Shown: positions 8,566 to 17,410 of the stretch, one piece after another
Layout: each line of letters starts with the position of its first letter
Position numbering within the stretch: the stretch's first letter is position 1
Made by a program: the position numbers and the translations under genes
NCBI GenBank assembly: GCA_027315045.1
Contig: DAHUZS010000054.1
Location: forward strand, 1 to 47,412
Length of the DNA: 47,412 bases
DNA from: Acidimicrobiaceae bacterium
Lineage (GTDB): Bacteria; Actinomycetota; Acidimicrobiia; Acidimicrobiales; RAAP-2
Direction of reading: 5' to 3'
Notes under the pieces: model-generated
Database searches by the model: none
What the model was told of the DNA's origin: nothing
What the model saw: only the letters and a program-made list of their open reading frames with translations

Positions 8566-10122
8566 ATGCGGCGGTTTGGCCCCGCGAAGCTTTCGATGGC
8601 GGGTGCGGTTGTTGCACTCCTCGCAGGTATGGTCGTTGCGAGCGGTGGGCCGGCGGTGGCCGCGAAGCGTTCCACCCACAAGCCGAAGTCGGGCGGCAAC
8701 CTCTCGATCGGGGTCGAGGCCGGATGGACGACCTTTGACCCCCTGCAGGCGAACAACTTCGTTTCCTACGACATCAACGAGTCCCTGTATGGATCACTTC
8801 TGCAGTTGGGCGCGGGAGGCAAGATCCTTCCGGACCTCGCGACGAGCCTGAAAGGCTCGAACGGCGACAAGACGTGGGTGATCACGCTCCGCAAGGGCCT
8901 CAAGTTCCAGGACGGAACCCCGCTCAACCCGGCTGCGGTCGTCTTCAACCTCGAGCGAGTCTCCAACCCAGCCAACGACTGCCTGTGCTACTCCGCAGTC
9001 GAGGACATCAAGTCGGTCACGGCCGCTGGCAAGAACAACGTCACGGTGCAGCTGAGCACCCCGGACTCCACGTTCCCGTACGTTTTGGCGGGGGCTCCCG
9101 GCATGATGGTGTCGCCGACCGCAGTCCGATCTGAGGGTGCGAGCTACGCGCAGCACCCGGTTGGTGCCGGCCCCTTCAAGCTCGGGACCGTCGTGCCCGG
9201 GAACTCGGCCACCTTGGTGAGGTGGAATGGGTACTGGAACAAGCCTCAGCCCTACCTGAGCAGCGTCACCTTCAAGGTCATGACGGATGCCACCACCCGA
9301 TTGAGCAGCCTGCAATCGGGCGTCATCCAAGACGACGAGGACGTCAGCCCAACTCAGCTTGCGACCGTTCAATCGAACCCGCAATTCAAGGTAACCTCGC
9401 TTGGCGGGGTCGGAACCGTGTTTGTCGAGTTCCAGACGCAGGCGCCGCCGCTCAATAACGTGCTCGCCCGTGAGGCAATCAACTACGCGACGAATCCGGG
9501 CCCGATCAACCAGGCGCTCTTCAACGGGAAGTACACGACGGGGATCGAATCGCCGTGGACGCCGCAATCATGGGCGTATCCAGGCAAGGTACCCGGCTAT
9601 CAGTCCTACAACCTGGCCAAGGCGAAGGCACTCGTGCGCCAGCTCGGAGGCTTGTCCTTCACCCTCACGATCCGGGCCAATGACCCGATCTCGTTGTCCC
9701 AGGCCGAGGCGCTGCAGAGCCAGTGGGCCCAGGCCGGCATCCATGCGCAAATCGCCGTGCTGGAGAATGTGGCGCTGATCCAGGCCTCCAACAAGGGCAC
9801 CTACCAGGCGATGCTCTATCGCTGGGCCGGCGGATACGACCCGGACCAGAACGCCTTCAGCTTCTTCCTCTCGGGGAGCCCCGTCAACTCATCGAAACTG
9901 AACGACCCGACGGTCGACGCCTACCTCTTCCAGGAGCGGGCAGCCACCACACAAAAGGCACGCAAGAAGATCTTCCTCGAACTTGCGCAGCAGCTGGCCA
10001 AGGACGCCCCTTACGACTACCTGTCGGCCGCTGACTGGTGGCGGGTGTCTGTCAGTACGCTGCACGGCGTGCCCAACCTCGCGAACAATTACATGCAACT
10101 GGCAGGGGCGTGGATGAGCTGA
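8566..10122 (+). CDS. ABC transporter substrate-binding protein, peptide/organic solute type (family 5)
   Basis: The predicted protein has 518 residues; ATG 8566 follows an excellent AGGAGGGGG site. A signal peptide covers about residues 1-33 (basic start, hydrophobic core, AVAA cleavage-like end). There is no cysteine at the cleavage region, so it is not an obvious lipoprotein, unlike most Gram-positive binding proteins of this class. The mature part shows the SBP_bac_5 pattern: GGNLSIGVE..FDPLQ, LRKGLKFQDGTPLNPAAVVFNLERV, and the internal FKLGTVVPGN region. These proteins bind oligopeptides or other organic solutes and deliver them to the DppB/C-type permease encoded next. The neighbouring catabolic genes suggest a non-peptide organic acid or sulfate ester as ligand (inference). 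Confidence 0.93.
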   Translation: MRRFGPAKLSMAGAVVALLAGMVVASGGPAVAAKRSTHKPKSGGNLSIGVEAGWTTFDPLQANNFVSYDINESLYGSLLQLGAGGKILPDLATSLKGSNGDKTWVITLRKGLKFQDGTPLNPAAVVFNLERVSNPANDCLCYSAVEDIKSVTAAGKNNVTVQLSTPDSTFPYVLAGAPGMMVSPTAVRSEGASYAQHPVGAGPFKLGTVVPGNSATLVRWNGYWNKPQPYLSSVTFKVMTDATTRLSSLQSGVIQDDEDVSPTQLATVQSNPQFKVTSLGGVGTVFVEFQTQAPPLNNVLAREAINYATNPGPINQALFNGKYTTGIESPWTPQSWAYPGKVPGYQSYNLAKAKALVRQLGGLSFTLTIRANDPISLSQAEALQSQWAQAGIHAQIAVLENVALIQASNKGTYQAMLYRWAGGYDPDQNAFSFFLSGSPVNSSKLNDPTVDAYLFQERAATTQKARKKIFLELAQQLAKDAPYDYLSAADWWRVSVSTLHGVPNLANNYMQLAGAWMS

Positions 10123-10156
10123 TCGGCCACGCGTACAGCGTGCCGGTGCCTCTGCA

Positions 10157-11116
10157 ATGATCCTCGGGACGGTCACTCGCAGGTTGCTGCACGCGATCCC
10201 GGTGCTGCTGGGGGTGAGCGTGCTCACCTTCGTGCTGCTGAACCTGCTGCCGGGCAATGCCGCGCTGGCGATCCTCGGCCCAGGGGCCACGCCAAAACAG
10301 ATTCAGATCGTCGACCGCCAGGATGGGCTGACCCAGCCCCTCTGGGATCGCTATTGGCACTGGCTGACCCAGGCGCTCCAGGGCAACCTGGGCAATTCGC
10401 TTCTAAGCCACGAGAGCGTGGCAGGCCTGATCGGGCACGCCGTACCAGTGACGCTCGAGGTTATCCTGGTCGCGCAGGTCGTGGCCCTCATTTTCGCGGT
10501 GATCTTCGCGTTGTTCGCGGTCGTGATCCGCAACCCGTGGTTGGACCGGGTGCTCAGCCTGGTCTCCTTCGGCGGGATCTCGGCACCGCCGTTTCTCTTT
10601 GGGATCCTCCTCATCCTTATCGTCTCGGTCGACCTCAACTGGCTGCCGGCGACCGGCTGGGTCCCGCTGACCCAGAGCCTCGCCGGGAACCTGCGTACCG
10701 TCATTCTTCCAGCGGCCACACTCGGGGTTGGGGAGTTCGCGTTGCACATGCGCATTCTCCGTGGCGACATGTTGGAGCAGATGCGGGAGGACTACGTCAT
10801 CACAGCGCGCGCAAAGGGGCTGCCACGCTGGAGGATCGTCTTTGTCCACGTCTTGCGCAATTCGCTCTTCGTGCTCATCACGATTGTGGGCGTCAACATC
10901 GGAAAGCTCATCAGCGGCGCGGTCATCGTCGAGGTACTCTTCGCCCTCCCCGGTGTCGGCAACCTCTTGATCAACTCGATCACCCAACGCGACGTCACCG
11001 TCGTTCAGGGGATCGTCGTTTTCGTGGCAGTTGCCTTTGTCGTGATCAACCTAGGGGTCGACCTCTTGTACTCCGCGCTCGACCCACGCATCCGTCGAGC
11101 AACCAACGATGGCTGA
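10157..11116 (+). CDS. ABC transporter permease, DppB/OppB type
   Basis: The predicted protein has 319 residues from ATG 10157, 34 bases after the binding-protein gene. It has six likely membrane segments, beginning with RRLLHAIPVLLGVSVLTFVL at the N-terminus, a large extracytoplasmic loop after the first helix, and the cytoplasmic coupling motif DYVITARAKGLPRWRIVFVH near residue 217. This EAA-like loop contacts the ATPases. PGVGNLLINSITQRDVTVVQG near 270 is typical of the DppB group. It pairs with the next gene, with which it overlaps by eight bases. Confidence 0.95.
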   Translation: MILGTVTRRLLHAIPVLLGVSVLTFVLLNLLPGNAALAILGPGATPKQIQIVDRQDGLTQPLWDRYWHWLTQALQGNLGNSLLSHESVAGLIGHAVPVTLEVILVAQVVALIFAVIFALFAVVIRNPWLDRVLSLVSFGGISAPPFLFGILLILIVSVDLNWLPATGWVPLTQSLAGNLRTVILPAATLGVGEFALHMRILRGDMLEQMREDYVITARAKGLPRWRIVFVHVLRNSLFVLITIVGVNIGKLISGAVIVEVLFALPGVGNLLINSITQRDVTVVQGIVVFVAVAFVVINLGVDLLYSALDPRIRRATNDG

Positions 11117-11984
11117 TGCTGTTGCGCTCGAAGGTGGGAGCGCGGGGTTGCTCCGGATCCGCCGTCCGCGGCATGTTGCTTGGGCGCTCTGGATCCCAGG
11201 CGGGGTACTGGTGCTCCTTGTCGGAGGGTGTTTCATCGGACCGCAGATCGTGCACATCCCCGGCCCGAACGTGGTCAACCTCGCTCTGCCGCACGTCGGT
11301 CTCGGCACTCCCGGACATCTGTTAGGAACCGACGAGCTCGGGCGGGATCTGCTCAGCCGATCGCTCTATGGGGGGCAGACCTCGTTCGAGGTCGGGCTGG
11401 CCTCCGTCGCGATCGGTCTTGTGATCGGTGGACTGCTCGGGATGATCTCTGGATTCATGGGAGGGTGGATCGATTCGGTCATCATGCGGGTGCTCGACAT
11501 CCTGCTCGCGTTTCCCTCGCTCATCCTTGCCCTGACCGTCGCCACCTACCTCGGTCCGAGCGAGCGCAACGTGATCTTCGCCATAGCGTTTTTCACCGTC
11601 CCTTCCTTCGCTCGAGTCGCAAGGTCTGGAACGATCCAGTTCAAGGAGCGGGAGTTCCTCCTAGCGGGTGAGCTCAGCGGAGCCGGGCGGGCGCACCAGA
11701 TCTTCCGGCACGTCTTGCCGAACATCTGGGGACGCCTCATGACCTACGGCCTTCTCACCATTGGAGTAGCGATGATCGTGGAGGCGTCGCTCAGCTTCCT
11801 CGGATTGGGCATCCGGCCCCCCCGGGCCAGCTGGGGAGCGATGATCGCCGAGGGGAAGGGTTACCTCACGATTGCCCCGCAAATCTCGCTCGTTCCCGGT
11901 ACGTTCCTCTTCGTCGCAATCACGTCCCTCAACATGCTGGGCGACGGGATTCGCGCCCGCTACAGCGGAGGGGAGGCATGGTGA
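11109..11984 (+). CDS. ABC transporter permease, DppC/OppC type
   Basis: The predicted protein has 291 residues from ATG 11109, overlapping the end of the DppB-type gene. The short cytoplasmic N-terminus leads into the first membrane helix. LGTDELGRDLLSRSLYGGQTS is the DppC hallmark, followed by an IGLVIGGLLGMISGFMGGW helix and the EAA-like coupling loop near residues 180-200 (EFLLAGELSGAGRAHQIFRH). LSFLGLGIRPPRASWGAMIAEG is also characteristic. It forms the heterodimeric membrane channel with its neighbour and overlaps the ATPase gene downstream by seven bases. Confidence 0.95.
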   Translation: MADAVALEGGSAGLLRIRRPRHVAWALWIPGGVLVLLVGGCFIGPQIVHIPGPNVVNLALPHVGLGTPGHLLGTDELGRDLLSRSLYGGQTSFEVGLASVAIGLVIGGLLGMISGFMGGWIDSVIMRVLDILLAFPSLILALTVATYLGPSERNVIFAIAFFTVPSFARVARSGTIQFKEREFLLAGELSGAGRAHQIFRHVLPNIWGRLMTYGLLTIGVAMIVEASLSFLGLGIRPPRASWGAMIAEGKGYLTIAPQISLVPGTFLFVAITSLNMLGDGIRARYSGGEAW

Positions 11985-13000
11985 CGTCAATCGAAGGTCG
12001 CGTCGCTTCGACGATCAATTCCGTCGCTACGGAGAATTCGCTCATCGTTGATCGTCTGAGCGTTGCCTTCAACTCCGGAGCGGGGGATGTGTACGCGGTG
12101 AACGACGTCTCCCTGCGGGTGACGCCGGGCAAGACGCTCGGCATCGTCGGGGAGTCCGGGTCGGGGAAGTCGGTCACGGTTCGCGCCGTCATGGGCTTGC
12201 TTGGTCACTCAGCCACGGTGTCGGGATCTGCCCGTTTAAACGGCGAGGAGCTCATTGGGATGCCGGAGGACCAGCTCCGACGGCGACGGGGGATCAAATT
12301 GGCCATGGTGTTCCAAGATCCGATGAGTTCGCTCAACCCGACGATGCGGATCGGAAGCCAAGTCGCCGAAGCCGTGCGTCACCACCGCAATGTGGGTCGA
12401 AAGGAGTCGTGGTCCGACGCCGTGGAATTACTGCGTTCCGTTCGTGTTCCGGACCCCGAGCGACGGGCGCGCGACTACCCCCATCAGCTCTCGGGGGGCA
12501 TGCGACAGCGCGTCATGATCGCGATGGCGCTCTCGGCCCGTCCCTCGGTGCTGTTTGCTGACGAGCCAACTACAGCGCTCGACGTGACGACGCAGGCCCA
12601 GATCCTCACGCTGCTTGATGACCTGAAGCAGCGTTACGGGATGGGCGTCGTGCTTATCACCCACGACCTCGGCATCGCGGCCCGGCACACTGACGACCTT
12701 GCGGTGATGTATGCGGGGCGCGTCGTCGAATCCGCGCCGACCAAGAAGTTGATCGGTGCCATCCGGATGCCTTATACCCAGGCGCTCATGGACGCGATCC
12801 CGAGGATCGACGCTCCGTCCCACTCGCCGCTCGCGACTATCGAAGGGTCGCCACCCGATCCCTCAAAGCGGATCTCGGGATGCGCGTTTGCGGCTCGGTG
12901 CCCTCACGTCGGCGATCGCTGTGTGACGACGCCACTCCTCGCCGAGGGTGAGCCCGGCCACAGGTGGGCGTGTTGGTACCCGCTCGGAGTCGACACGTGA
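11978..13000 (+). CDS. ABC transporter ATP-binding protein, DppD/OppD type
   Basis: The predicted protein has 340 residues from ATG 11978. The Walker A motif is GESGSGKS near residue 59, the Q-loop region is MVFQDPMSSLNP near 109, the signature is LSGGMRQR near 171, and Walker B with the catalytic Glu is VLFADEPTTALD near 191. The switch histidine is in ITHDLGI near 228. The C-terminal oligopeptide-transporter extension carries cysteines in GCAFAARCPHVGDRC, which in relatives may bind an iron-sulfur cluster. It ends in a GTGA overlap with the next ATPase, so both are probably made in equal amounts and work as a heterodimer. Confidence 0.95.
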   Translation: MVTSIEGRVASTINSVATENSLIVDRLSVAFNSGAGDVYAVNDVSLRVTPGKTLGIVGESGSGKSVTVRAVMGLLGHSATVSGSARLNGEELIGMPEDQLRRRRGIKLAMVFQDPMSSLNPTMRIGSQVAEAVRHHRNVGRKESWSDAVELLRSVRVPDPERRARDYPHQLSGGMRQRVMIAMALSARPSVLFADEPTTALDVTTQAQILTLLDDLKQRYGMGVVLITHDLGIAARHTDDLAVMYAGRVVESAPTKKLIGAIRMPYTQALMDAIPRIDAPSHSPLATIEGSPPDPSKRISGCAFAARCPHVGDRCVTTPLLAEGEPGHRWACWYPLGVDT

Positions 13001-13977
13001 GCGCGGTCGCACAACGACTCGAGGCGTCGGTGCCACTCCTCGAGTTGCGGGGCGTCTCGAAGGAATTCCATGTCCCTGGGCACCGGACGCCCTTGTCAGC
13101 AATCTCCGATGTCTCCTTTAGCGTGCACGATGGCGAGACCCTCGGACTGGTTGGCGAGAGCGGGTGTGGGAAATCGACGACCGCCCGTGTGATCATCCAG
13201 GCCCCGAAGCCGACGAGGGGCCAGGTCCTCCTGCGCGGGGTGGATCTCGCGTCGCTGCGCGGTCCGGCATTGCGTCGAGCGCGACGGCAGGTCCAGATGG
13301 TATTCCAGGACCCCTACTCCTCCCTCGACCCCCGCTGGAAGGTGCGTGATCTGGTAGCCGAGCCGATTCGAGTGAACCATATCGGCACCCGGGACGAACA
13401 ACTGAAGCGCGTCGAGGAATTGTTGCACTTGGTTGGCCTCAACCCCAAGCAGTACGGCGACCGCCGGCCTCGTAACCTCTCGGGTGGCCAGGCGCAACGA
13501 GTGGGAATCGCCCGTGCACTCGCGTTGTCGCCATCGCTCGTCATCTGCGACGAGGCGGTCTCCTCGCTCGACGTCTCGATCAGAGCCCAGATCCTCAACC
13601 TGCTCGAGGACCTTCACAGGGAGCTCGGGTTGACATATCTCTTCATCGCCCATGACCTGACCGTCGTAAAGCACGTTAGCGACTGGGTGGGCGTGATGTA
13701 TCTAGGGCGGTTGAGTGAGTACGGACGGAGCGACGTGATCTACCGGAGTCCGGCGCACCCCTACACGTCCTCGCTCCTCGCTGCGGTGAGCGAGGTTCCC
13801 GGCGCAGACCGATCGGAGGTTGGTGAGATCCCCTCATCGTTTAGTCCCCCGAGCGGCTGCCGCTATCGCACCCGCTGCCCATATGCCCAGGCGAGGTGCG
13901 CCGAAGAAGTTCCCGAGCTACGCGAGATCGCAGAGAACCACCGGGTGGCCTGCCATTTTCCATTGATTGCGCACTGA
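12997..13977 (+). CDS. ABC transporter ATP-binding protein, DppF/OppF type
   Basis: The predicted protein has 326 residues; GTG 12997 overlaps the preceding stop. The Walker A motif is GESGCGKST near residue 55, the Q-loop is MVFQDPYSSLDPRWK near 103, the signature is LSGGQAQRVGIARAL near 162, and Walker B is LVICDEAVSSLD near 183. The Walker B region reads EAVSSLD as usual for DppF rather than EPTTALD. The C-terminal domain has GCRYRTRCPYAQARC. It is the last gene of the importer operon, and all five components needed for a working transporter are present and intact. Confidence 0.95.
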   Translation: MSAVAQRLEASVPLLELRGVSKEFHVPGHRTPLSAISDVSFSVHDGETLGLVGESGCGKSTTARVIIQAPKPTRGQVLLRGVDLASLRGPALRRARRQVQMVFQDPYSSLDPRWKVRDLVAEPIRVNHIGTRDEQLKRVEELLHLVGLNPKQYGDRRPRNLSGGQAQRVGIARALALSPSLVICDEAVSSLDVSIRAQILNLLEDLHRELGLTYLFIAHDLTVVKHVSDWVGVMYLGRLSEYGRSDVIYRSPAHPYTSSLLAAVSEVPGADRSEVGEIPSSFSPPSGCRYRTRCPYAQARCAEEVPELREIAENHRVACHFPLIAH

Positions 13978-14010
13978 GGCTCCCAATCGACGAGCCTGCA
14001 GAAACGAGGC

Positions 14011-14252
14011 TTAGCGCTGGCGGACCGGTGCCGGGCAATCACTGCCCAGAGGTACGTGAGGGAAACCGTTCAGGCTCTCGCGGTATGCGTGAACGATGCC
14101 GTGCGTTACCTCGGAGAACCACAGATTGCTGCCGAAGACTTCCCACTCTTCATTGGGATCGGCGGCAACGTTGTAGAGCTGCGGGAACTCGAGGTCGATC
14201 TTGTAGCGTTTGCCGGTTCCGTACGCGAACGTAGTGGACCATCGCGGGGTTC
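14011..14252 (-). pseudogene. sulfatase, C-terminal fragment
   Basis: The minus strand reads PRWSTTFAYGTGKRYKIDLE, then FPQLYNVAADPNEEWEVFGS and ends HAYRESLNGFPHVPLG...VRQR with TAA at 14011-14013. This is the last part of a type I sulfatase: the substrate-side strand, the LYNxxxDPxEE motif and a final helix carrying a Y..SL pattern. No N-terminal or active-site part is present; upstream sequence on this strand is unrelated. It faces the truncated N-terminal sulfatase fragment at 4412 from the other side of the intact genes, but the two may come from different sulfatase subfamilies. Confidence 0.7.
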
Positions 14253-14578
14253 ACCGCCGAGCGGTACCTCGATCCGGCGCTTCTGTTCCACGTGCAAACC
14301 GCCGCGCAACGGCTCGCTGTGGGTGTCCAGGCGACACGTGAGCGGTACCCGGGCAAGATCGGCGACATCCGCGGTCGCGGCTTCGTCCATGGGGTCGAGT
14401 TCGCCGGGGCCAGGGCCCCGCCATGGCACGATCTCGCCGTGCCCAGGGCCCGTATTTGCATGTGAGCCTCGACCCGGCGACCGTCATCGTGATGCCCCCG
14501 CCGACGAGCACCCTGGCAGAGACCGAGGAGGGACTCGCCATGTTCGGGGCGGCACTCGGGGAGCTGGCCGATCCCTGA
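14243..14578 (+). pseudogene. class III aminotransferase, C-terminal fragment (frameshifted)
   Basis: One frame reads FTAERYLDPALLFHVQTAAQ and YPGKIGDIRGRGFVHGVEFA up to about 14410. A second frame, shifted by one position, reads TVIVMPPPTSTLAETEEGLA and MFGAALGELADP to TGA 14576-14578. These are consecutive pieces of the small domain of class III (ornithine/diaminobutyrate-type) aminotransferases, where a GDIRGxGxxxGVE motif is followed by the C-terminal PPLTxxxxE segment. The PLP-lysine region is missing. It abuts the sulfatase fragment on the other strand, which marks a junction of two unrelated broken genes near 14245. Confidence 0.65.
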
Positions 14579-14627
14579 GGGCGTCGAGATCTCGATTGTG
14601 GGTCGACGGGAAAGGACCGCGCGGGGC

Positions 14628-16106
14628 TTAGAGGGCGAGTTCCCGGGCGTCCAGTGCGGCGATGAGTCGCGCTGCGATCTCGGCGCCTACGGGCGTCTCA
14701 GCCAGGTTGCGCAGCTCGTCGGGGTCCGAGGAGAGGTCGAATGCTTCGCAGAGCTCCTTCGTCGTCCGCTCGAAGGTCGCCCTGGCCGAGCCGTCGGAGA
14801 GTCCCACGAAGTTGCGTTCGCCCCCGAGGTTGGCCGAGATCTCGCTCACCACGACGTCTCGTCGGATCGGTCGCTCGCCACGCATCACGCCGAGCAAGGA
14901 TCGTCCGTCGCAGGGTTCGAGGGGTGGCGCCCCGGCGATGTCGAGGATGGTCGCGGTGAGATCCACCGACTCGATGGGGTCCGACGACACCAGGACCGCC
15001 CGGTGCGCCCCGTCGGGGGAGCGAACGATGGCTGGGATCTGGACGGCCGAGCGGTAGAAGTTCATCTTCGCCATCAGCTGGTGGTCACCCAGCATCTCGC
15101 CGTGATCGGCGCTGTAGAGGACCCAGGTGTCGGTGAGTTGCCCGCTGCGCTCGAGTGCGTCGAGGAGGCGACCCACGCATTCGTCGATCAGTGAGACCAT
15201 CGCGAAGTACTGCCTCGCCCCATTCGCGACGTACTCGTCATCGAGGAGATGGCTGTTGGAGTGCTTTCGGAGGGTGTCGAGATAGCCGGCCCATACCGGG
15301 GTCGACGCCCTCACCGCTTCGGGGATCCTCGGGGGCACGGGCAGGCCCTGGTAGTGCTCGGACCACTCGGGATCTCCCATCAGCGGCACGTGGGGCGCGA
15401 CGAAGGAGAGCTGCAGGAAGAAGGGCTCATCGCGGCCTTGGAGGGACTCGATCCACTCGATCGCCCGGTCGGTGAGGAAGCTCGTGAGGTCGAGCTCCTT
15501 GGGAAGCGGGCTGACCACGCCGTCCCAGTGCCGGGGGGTGAGCCGGAACACCGCCCTCACCGCCTCGCGGTAGACCTCGAGTGCTCCGGCGTCGGCTAGG
15601 AACCGGGTGTAGGGGGTGGAGAATCGGGGCGAGACGTGCAGATAGCGATCGAACTCCTCGACGACGTGGTCGAAGCCGAAGGAGCGCACGAAGTCTCCGT
15701 AGGCCTCGGCGAGATCCAGCGTCGTATCGGGATCGGGCCGGGTCGGGCTGAAGTAGTGCGTCTTGCCGACGTTGGCCGCCGTGTATCCGGCCGAGCGCAG
15801 TCGATGCATGAAGGTCGGCCACTCGGGATCGAAGTCGACGACGAAGTTCCGGCTGACGCCGTGTCCGGCCACGTGGCGTCCCGTGATGATGGACGCCCGC
15901 GACGACTGGCAGACCGGGCTTTGGCACCATGCGGTTTCGAAACGGGTGCCCTCCTTGGACAGTCGATCGAGATTGGGGGTGGAGACGACCGGGTGCCCGG
16001 CCCCCGAGATGGCGTCGTGGCGATGCTGGTCGGCGAGGATGTAGACGATGTTCGGGCGCCGCGGTGGCGAGCCGTCGGGTGCCTGTCGCTGCTCGGTGCT
16101 CGTCAC
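14628..16106 (-). CDS. Cys-type sulfatase (alkaline-phosphatase superfamily)
   Basis: The predicted protein has 492 residues. GTG 16106 is chosen because RPNIVYILADQH, the conserved first strand with metal-binding Asp26, follows soon after and the longer frame upstream overlaps the acyl-CoA dehydrogenase gene. The formylglycine site is CQSSRASIITGR (Cys66, Arg70, TG75-76), a CxSxR variant. GKTHYF near residue 114 supplies the active-site lysine, and LYSADHGEMLGDH near 326 the second pair of metal ligands. No signal peptide is visible, so it is probably cytosolic and acts on imported sulfate or phosphonate monoesters. Activity needs a formylglycine-generating enzyme, not seen in this window. 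It starts five bases after the dehydrogenase stop. Confidence 0.92.
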   Translation of the reverse strand: MTSTEQRQAPDGSPPRRPNIVYILADQHRHDAISGAGHPVVSTPNLDRLSKEGTRFETAWCQSPVCQSSRASIITGRHVAGHGVSRNFVVDFDPEWPTFMHRLRSAGYTAANVGKTHYFSPTRPDPDTTLDLAEAYGDFVRSFGFDHVVEEFDRYLHVSPRFSTPYTRFLADAGALEVYREAVRAVFRLTPRHWDGVVSPLPKELDLTSFLTDRAIEWIESLQGRDEPFFLQLSFVAPHVPLMGDPEWSEHYQGLPVPPRIPEAVRASTPVWAGYLDTLRKHSNSHLLDDEYVANGARQYFAMVSLIDECVGRLLDALERSGQLTDTWVLYSADHGEMLGDHQLMAKMNFYRSAVQIPAIVRSPDGAHRAVLVSSDPIESVDLTATILDIAGAPPLEPCDGRSLLGVMRGERPIRRDVVVSEISANLGGERNFVGLSDGSARATFERTTKELCEAFDLSSDPDELRNLAETPVGAEIAARLIAALDARELAL

Positions 16107-16111
16107 CGCGC

Positions 16112-17388
16112 CTAGTTCTCCCGGTGAGCGCCGGCGAGCCGGCGCTCGTGGAACGCCAGGTCGGCCCGCTCGACCACGTGCCAGTGCACATCGTCGGGAC
16201 CATCGGCGATCCGAAGGAGGTGCTGCCCTGCATACATCTCCCCCAGGGGTGCCCACCTGGACAGGCGGGTTGCGCCGTGGATCTGAATCGCCTCGTCGAT
16301 GATCCGGCAGACACGTTCTGGGACCATCGACTTCACCGCCGAGGCCCACAGCCGGGCCTCGGCCTTGCCGAGCACGTCCATCGCCTTGGCAGCCCGGAGC
16401 ACCATGAGGCGCACGGACTCGATCTCGATGCGCGCCTTCGCGATGACCTCGACGTCTCTCCGAGGCGGGCGACCGGTTGGCCGAACGCGACCCGCTTCAG
16501 TCCGCGCTCGACCATCAGCGCGAGGGCGCGCTCGGCGACGCCGACCGAACGCATGCAGTGGTGGATGCGGCCGGGCCCGAGACGCATCTGTGCGATCTCG
16601 AAACGGCGTCCCCCTTCGAGCAGGGTGTTGGCGCAGGGGGCCCGGGCGTCGGTGAAGCGCAGGTGTATGTGGCCGCGCGGGTCGTCGTCCTCCCTGAAGT
16701 CGTGCATGGGGCCGAGGATTTGCAGGCCCGGAGTGTCCATCGGCACGAGGATCTGGGAGGGTCGCCGGTGACGTGGCGCGTCGGGGTCGGTCTGCACGAC
16801 ACAGATCAGCATCTGGCAGCGGGGGTCGCCGGCACTGGTGATGTAGTACTTCTCGCTGTTGATGACGCACTCGTTACCGTCTCTCACGGCTTGGCACGAG
16901 AGGTTCGTGGCATCCGAGGAGGAGATCTCGGGCTCGCTCATGGCGAAGGCCGACCGGATCGTTCCCTCGAGTAGAGGAGTGAGCCACCGTTCCTTTTGCT
17001 CGGGTGTCCCCACTCGGACGAGGACCTCCATGTTCCCCGAGTCCGGGAGGCTGCAGTTGAAGCACTCCGAGGACAGTGGGCTTCGGCCGAGTTCGGCCGC
17101 GATGTGCGCGTCGTCCAGGTTGGACAGACCCTCTCCGGGATCGGGCTCGGTGAGGAAGAAGTTCCAAAGACCCCTCTCTCGAGCCTTGCCCTTCAGTCCC
17201 TCGAGGATGGCGAGCTGCTTCTCGGAGTAAACGCAGCGCTCGAGCCGTGTCGCGCCGAGGCGGGCGAACTCCCCAGTACGCGGATCAAGCTCATCTGCGA
17301 TGAACCGGACCACCGCCTCGAACAGCGGGGGGCCTCGATCCGAGAGCCTGAGGTCCCAGTCGCCCATCTCGCTTCCGAGTGCTCCCAT
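16112..17388 (-). pseudogene. acyl-CoA dehydrogenase with one internal frameshift
   Basis: ATG 17388 with AAGGGA upstream opens a typical acyl-CoA dehydrogenase. The N-terminal helical part is complete, FAMSEPEISSSDATNL carries the flavin and substrate contacts near residue 155, and INSEKYYITSAGDP and RVAFGQPVARLGE follow. Near 16460 the frame breaks after ARLGE. It continues one base away as RRDVEVIAKARIEIESVRLM and runs through IQIHGATRLSRWAPLGEMYA to TAG 16112-16114. Restoring one base gives a full-length protein of about 425 residues. Flanked on both sides by sulfatase genes with gaps of 5 and 22 bases, it looks like the middle gene of an operon. The shift may be a sequencing or assembly error or a real inactivating mutation. 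Confidence 0.85.
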
Positions 17389-17410
17389 CGTCAGTCCCTT
17401 CTTGGCCGCT

